Origin: CAWJMD01 sp963700925 | GTDB taxonomy: Bacteria; Actinomycetota; Actinomycetes; Actinomycetales; CAWJMD01 | Length of the DNA stretch: 64,000 nt | Direction: 5' to 3' | NCBI GenBank assembly: GCA_963700925.1 | Contig: OY969553.1 | Span: 4,030,001-4,094,000 of the forward strand | Shown: positions 60,468-64,000 of the stretch, piece by piece | Layout of the letters: every line of letters starts with the position of its first letter | Numbering within the stretch: position 1 is the first letter of the stretch | The notes under the pieces: generated by a model | Told to the model about the DNA's origin: nothing | Database searches by the model: none | The model's input: the letters and a program-made list of their open reading frames with translations, nothing else | Translations under genes and position numbers: made by a program

Positions 60468-61817
60468 ATGGACCGCCAGGAGGAGTTCGTGCTCCGCTCC
60501 ATCGAGGAGCGCGACATCCGGTTCGTCAGGCTGTGGTTCACCGACGTGCTCGGCTTCCTGAAGTCGGTGGCGGTGGCGCCGGCTGAGCTCGAGGCGGCGT
60601 TCAGCGAGGGCATCGGCTTCGACGGCAGCGCGATCGAGGGGCTGGCGCGGGTGTCGGAGGCCGACATGCTGCTGCGGCCCGACCCATCGACCTTCCAGGT
60701 GCTGCCGTGGCGTGCCGCCGCCGACAGCGGCAGGAGCGGCACCGCGCGCATGTTCTGCGACGTGCTCAACCCCGACGGCGAGCCGGCGTCGGCTGACCCG
60801 CGCAACGTGCTCAAGCGCGCGCTGGCCAAGGCCGGCGAGCAGGGCTTCACGTTCTACACGCACCCGGAGATCGAGTTCTACCTGTTCCAGCCCGACTTCA
60901 AGCCTGGTGAGGAGCCGACGCCCATCGACGACGGCGGCTTCTTCGACCACGTGCCGCGCGGAGCCGGGCACGACTTCCGGCGCGCTGCGATCACGGTGCT
61001 CGAGAGCATGGGCATCTCGGTCGAGTTCAGCCACCACGAGGGCGGCCCGGGCCAGAACGAGATCGACCTGCGCTATGCCGATGCACTGGCCACCGCAGAC
61101 AACATCATGACCTTCCGGACGGTGATCAAGGAGGTTGCGCTCGAACAGGGCGTGTATGCCACCTTCATGCCGAAACCCCTTTCGGGACACCCGGGTTCGG
61201 GCATGCACACGCACATGTCGCTGTTCGAGGGCGACAGCAACGCGTTCCACGAGGCCGGGGCGCAGTACCAGCTGAGCCGCACGGCACGACAGTTCATCGC
61301 CGGCCTGCTGCGGCACGGCGCCGAGATCAGCCTGATCACGAACCAGTTCGTCAACTCCTACAAGCGGCTCTGGGGCGGCGGCGAGGCGCCCTCGCACCTG
61401 TGCTGGGGGCACAACAACCGCTCGGCGCTGGTGCGCGTGCCGATGTACAAGCCCGGCAAGGGGCAGTCGGTGCGCGTCGAGCACCGGGCGGTCGACTCGG
61501 CCTGCAACCCGTACCTCGCGTACGCCGTGATGCTCGCGGCCGGCCTGAAGGGCATCGAGGAGGGCTACGACCTGCCCGAGGGCGCCGAGGACGACGTGTG
61601 GACGCTCACCGACGCCGAGCGCCGCGTGCTCGGGATCGAGCCGATGCCGGCAAGTCTCGACCACGCGATCGAGGCGATGGAGCGCTCCGAGCTGGTCGCC
61701 GAGACGCTCGGCGAGCGGGTGTTCGACTTCGTGCTGCGCAACAAGCGCCAGGAGTGGCACGACTACCGGCTGCAGGTCACGCCGTTCGAGCTGCGGCGCT
61801 TCCTGCCGACGCTGTGA
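60468..61817 (+). CDS. glnA2: Glutamine synthetase, GlnA2 type
   Basis: A 449-residue type I synthetase. Key blocks are GIGFDGSAIEGLARVSEADM, THPEIEFYLFQ, SHHEGGPGQNEIDLRYADAL, MPKPLSGHPGSGMHTHMSLF and RVEHRAVDSACNPYLAYAVM. Length and the adjacency to glnE match mycobacterial GlnA2 rather than the housekeeping GlnA1. Biochemical activity of GlnA2-type enzymes varies; glutamine or gamma-glutamyl product cannot be decided here. ATG 60468 is used, since the frame upstream is non-coding. Confidence 0.93.
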   Translation: MDRQEEFVLRSIEERDIRFVRLWFTDVLGFLKSVAVAPAELEAAFSEGIGFDGSAIEGLARVSEADMLLRPDPSTFQVLPWRAAADSGRSGTARMFCDVLNPDGEPASADPRNVLKRALAKAGEQGFTFYTHPEIEFYLFQPDFKPGEEPTPIDDGGFFDHVPRGAGHDFRRAAITVLESMGISVEFSHHEGGPGQNEIDLRYADALATADNIMTFRTVIKEVALEQGVYATFMPKPLSGHPGSGMHTHMSLFEGDSNAFHEAGAQYQLSRTARQFIAGLLRHGAEISLITNQFVNSYKRLWGGGEAPSHLCWGHNNRSALVRVPMYKPGKGQSVRVEHRAVDSACNPYLAYAVMLAAGLKGIEEGYDLPEGAEDDVWTLTDAERRVLGIEPMPASLDHAIEAMERSELVAETLGERVFDFVLRNKRQEWHDYRLQVTPFELRRFLPTL

Positions 61818-62608
61818 CGGGGCCAGTGGACCCCGTCGCCGAGCCTGTCGCCGAGCCCCGCGTCCTCGTCGTCGAGCACCGCCGCGACTGCGGGCTGGGC
61901 CGGTTGGCGCCCCTGCCCGGCTGCGAGGTCCTGCTGGTGCGCGCAGGGGAGGGTGAGGCGCTGCCGTCCGATCTCGTCGGGTGGGACGGGCTCCTCGTGC
62001 TGGGCGGCCCGGCGGCCGCATGGGAGGACGACGTGGCGCCGTGGCTACCGGCCACGCGCGACTTGTTGCGCCAGGCAGTCGCCGGCGGACTGCCGACGCT
62101 GGGCATCTGCCTCGGCGCGCAGCTGCTCGCGATGGCGACGGGAGGCACGGTCGAGCGCGGCCCGGACGGTCCCGAGCTGGGGGTGCTGGGCGTGCTGCTG
62201 GCGCCGTCCGCCGCCGACGACGAGCTGGCCGGGCACCTCGCCGTCACGCTCGGCGCCGGGATCGCGGCACCTCAGGGCCACCACGACTCCATCTCCGTCC
62301 TACCGCCGGGGGCGACCCTCCTGGCCTCGTCGCCCCGCTACCCGCACCAGTTGTTCCGCGTCGGCGAGCGGGCCTGGGGTCTGCAGTACCACCCGGAGGT
62401 GCTTCCCGAGGACTTCGAGGCGTGGATGGTGGAGGACACTCCCCATCTGACCGCTGCCGGCACCAGCGCCGTGGCGGTGATGCAGGCGTTCGCTGCCGCG
62501 CGAGATGCGTTGCTGCACAGTGCACGTGCCCATGCCGAGGCGTTCGCGCGTGTCGTCCGGCGCCACGCGGCCGGGCAGCACACCGAACCCCTGCTGACAA
62601 AGTGCTGA
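61814..62608 (+). CDS. Class I glutamine amidotransferase-like protein
   Basis: A 264-residue protein with the class I triad: nucleophile Cys in LGICLGAQLLAMATGG, and His and Glu in GLQYHPEVLPEDF. The oxyanion strand GLLVLGGPAAAWEDD is typical of stand-alone GATase1 proteins resembling GMP synthase subunits or gamma-glutamyl hydrolases. The GTG at 61814 overlaps the glnA2 stop (GTGA); GTG 61826 is an alternative. Placed between glnA2 and glnE, it probably acts in glutamine or gamma-glutamyl metabolism. Confidence 0.88.
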   Translation: MTGPVDPVAEPVAEPRVLVVEHRRDCGLGRLAPLPGCEVLLVRAGEGEALPSDLVGWDGLLVLGGPAAAWEDDVAPWLPATRDLLRQAVAGGLPTLGICLGAQLLAMATGGTVERGPDGPELGVLGVLLAPSAADDELAGHLAVTLGAGIAAPQGHHDSISVLPPGATLLASSPRYPHQLFRVGERAWGLQYHPEVLPEDFEAWMVEDTPHLTAAGTSAVAVMQAFAAARDALLHSARAHAEAFARVVRRHAAGQHTEPLLTKC

Positions 62609-62638
62609 CAAAATGCTGAACCGACCAGAACCACGCAC

Positions 62639-64000
62639 GTGAACCGTTCCGGCACCAGCGGCACGCGTCCGAGCAGCCCGACCGGAACGCTCGCGAGGCT
62701 GGGGTTCGCCGACCCCGCCCGTGCCCTGACCCTGCTGCAGGACGAGGCCCTGGCCGGCCTGGTGGACCCGTTCGACGACGTCTTCGACGACGGGCTGCTG
62801 CGGGCACTCGCCGACACGGCCGACCCCAACCAGGCTCTGCTGGCGCTGATCCGAGTGCTCACCGAGGCCCACGTCCAGCAGGCCGGCAACCGCAGGCGCG
62901 GCGAGGACCCCGGCCGGCTGGAGCCAGGGCGTCTGCACGCCATGGTGCGCACCGGAGGCGTGCACCGTGACCGCCTGCTGGCCGTGCTCGGAGCGTCGGT
63001 GGCGCTGGGCGACCAGCTGGTACGCCACCCGGACGACTGGACCGTGCTGCTCGAGCCGGATCCCGAGCTGCCGGAGGAGCTGCGGCGCGACCTGGTCTCA
63101 GCGGTCGGCGCGGACCCCGACGCCGACGTCCCCGTCGCCTCGCTGAGCGGGACCGAGGCCGAGAACGCGCTCCGCCGGGCCTACCGGCGGCGCCTGCTGG
63201 CCCTCGCCGGGCGCGATCTCGCCGCCGCGGAGCCCGCCCTCATCGTCGACCGGGTCAGCCTCGAGCTGGCAGACCTGGCGGCGGCAGCCCTGGAGGCGGC
63301 GCTCGCCGTCGCCCGCGGTGAGCTCGACGACCACGGCGCCGGCTGCCGCCTGACGGTGATCGGCATGGGCAAGGCCGGCGGACGGGAGCTCAACTACGTC
63401 AGCGACGTCGACGTGATCTACGTCGTCGAGCCGGCCGACGGCACCGACGAGGAGGCAGCGCTCGCAACGGGAACGAAGCTCGCGTCCGCGCTCGCGCGCG
63501 TCTGCTCGGCCAGCACCGCCGAGGGCACCCTGTGGCCCGTCGACGCCGCGCTTCGTCCGGAGGGCAAGGACGGTCCACTCGTGCGCACCGTCGCGAGCCA
63601 CCGCGCCTACTACGAGCGGTGGGCCAAGACGTGGGAGTTCCAGGCCCTGCTCAAGGCCAGGCCGGTCGCCGGCGACGCCGAGGTAGGCGAGCAGTACCTC
63701 GCGGCCATCGGCCCGCTGATCTGGCAGGCGGCGGGCCGCGACAACTTCGTCTCCGACGTGCAGGCGATGCGTCGGCGGGTCGAGTCGCACGTGCCCAGCA
63801 GGGAGAGCGAGCGGCAGCTCAAGCTCGGTCCCGGTGGCTTGCGCGACGTCGAGTTCAGCGTGCAGCTTCTGCAGCTGGTGCACGGCCGGGCCGAGGAGCG
63901 CCTCCGCACCCCGAACACCTTGGAGGGCCTCGAGCTGCTGTCGACGTACGGCTACGTCGGACGTGACGACGCCGGTGCCCTCGACACCGCCTACCGCGAC
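62639..64000 (+). CDS. glnE: Bifunctional glutamine synthetase adenylyltransferase, 5' part
   Basis: The first 454 codons are in the window; the gene runs off the right edge. It adenylylates and deadenylylates glutamine synthetase in response to nitrogen status. The first nucleotidyltransferase domain is clear: TVIGMGKAGGRELNYVSDVD, then VIYVVEP. It is followed by KTWEFQALLKARPVAGD and LKLGPGGLRDVEFSVQLLQL. The start is GTG 62639. It follows the amidotransferase gene by 30 bases. Confidence 0.93.
   Translation, partial: MNRSGTSGTRPSSPTGTLARLGFADPARALTLLQDEALAGLVDPFDDVFDDGLLRALADTADPNQALLALIRVLTEAHVQQAGNRRRGEDPGRLEPGRLHAMVRTGGVHRDRLLAVLGASVALGDQLVRHPDDWTVLLEPDPELPEELRRDLVSAVGADPDADVPVASLSGTEAENALRRAYRRRLLALAGRDLAAAEPALIVDRVSLELADLAAAALEAALAVARGELDDHGAGCRLTVIGMGKAGGRELNYVSDVDVIYVVEPADGTDEEAALATGTKLASALARVCSASTAEGTLWPVDAALRPEGKDGPLVRTVASHRAYYERWAKTWEFQALLKARPVAGDAEVGEQYLAAIGPLIWQAAGRDNFVSDVQAMRRRVESHVPSRESERQLKLGPGGLRDVEFSVQLLQLVHGRAEERLRTPNTLEGLELLSTYGYVGRDDAGALDTAYRD

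Overview
The window is chromosomal DNA of a high-GC Gram-positive bacterium, almost certainly an actinobacterium. The evidence is the very high GC content, many GTG starts in stop/start overlaps, F420-type oxidoreductases, a GlnR-like box before glnA2, and actinobacterial families (DUF3145, DUF3052, DUF1918, DUF5302, AccD6, ECF42). Gene order (aceE - DUF3052 - peroxiredoxin; fabD - fabH - acpP - fabF - accD6 - DUF3145; rhodanese - metZ; glnA2 - glnE) and gene content suggest a Nocardioidaceae-like lineage, but this is inference.

Layout. 1-7.2 kb: the start of an MFS transporter, a stand-alone LigD-type phosphoesterase, and a six-gene sugar operon (ROK repressor, CUT1 ABC transporter without its ATPase, GH4 glycosidase, sugar kinase) behind one candidate operator. 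7.2-11.7 kb: a CAU tRNA, small regulators and hypotheticals, a 790-bp gene-free stretch rich in hairpins and repeats, DUF3145 and one frameshifted gene. 11.7-17.2 kb: the fatty-acid operon fabD-fabH-acpP-fabF-accD6, read leftward. 17.3-20.5 kb: two tandem paralogues and an ECF42 sigma factor/YCII/DHFR-like module lying between fabD and its probable activator fasR. 20.5-31.6 kb: fasR, a DUF559 nuclease-like gene flanked by short repeats, aceE, DUF1918, a two-component system, a Nudix hydrolase, fdhD, DUF3052 and peroxiredoxin. 31.7-42.4 kb: tRNA-Val, Nif3-like, zinc-ribbon coiled coil, rhodanese-metZ, YaaA, RNB ribonuclease, RNase P RNA and methionine aminopeptidase. 42.4-50.1 kb: F420-type oxidoreductases, a large LuxR-family ATPase and its divergent neighbours, and an AEC transporter. 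50.1-57.1 kb: a Liv-type ABC transporter operon with an embedded acyl-CoA ligase. 57.2-64 kb: DUF5302, panB, a frameshifted nadE, glnA2, a class I amidotransferase and the start of glnE.

The least explained features are short repeats. (1) A 59-bp near-palindromic element occurs three times; two copies bracket the DUF559 gene. (2) A 61-bp element occurs twice, each time starting at the stop codon of one operon gene and ending just before the start of the next (fabD/fabH and livH/livM). (3) A hairpin with an identical seven-base loop occurs twice in the 8.4-9.2 kb gap. FabD also carries a C-terminal biotinyl-like domain whose modification lysine is replaced by arginine. Two genes, nadE and one near 11.4 kb, carry apparent frameshifts that may be sequence errors.
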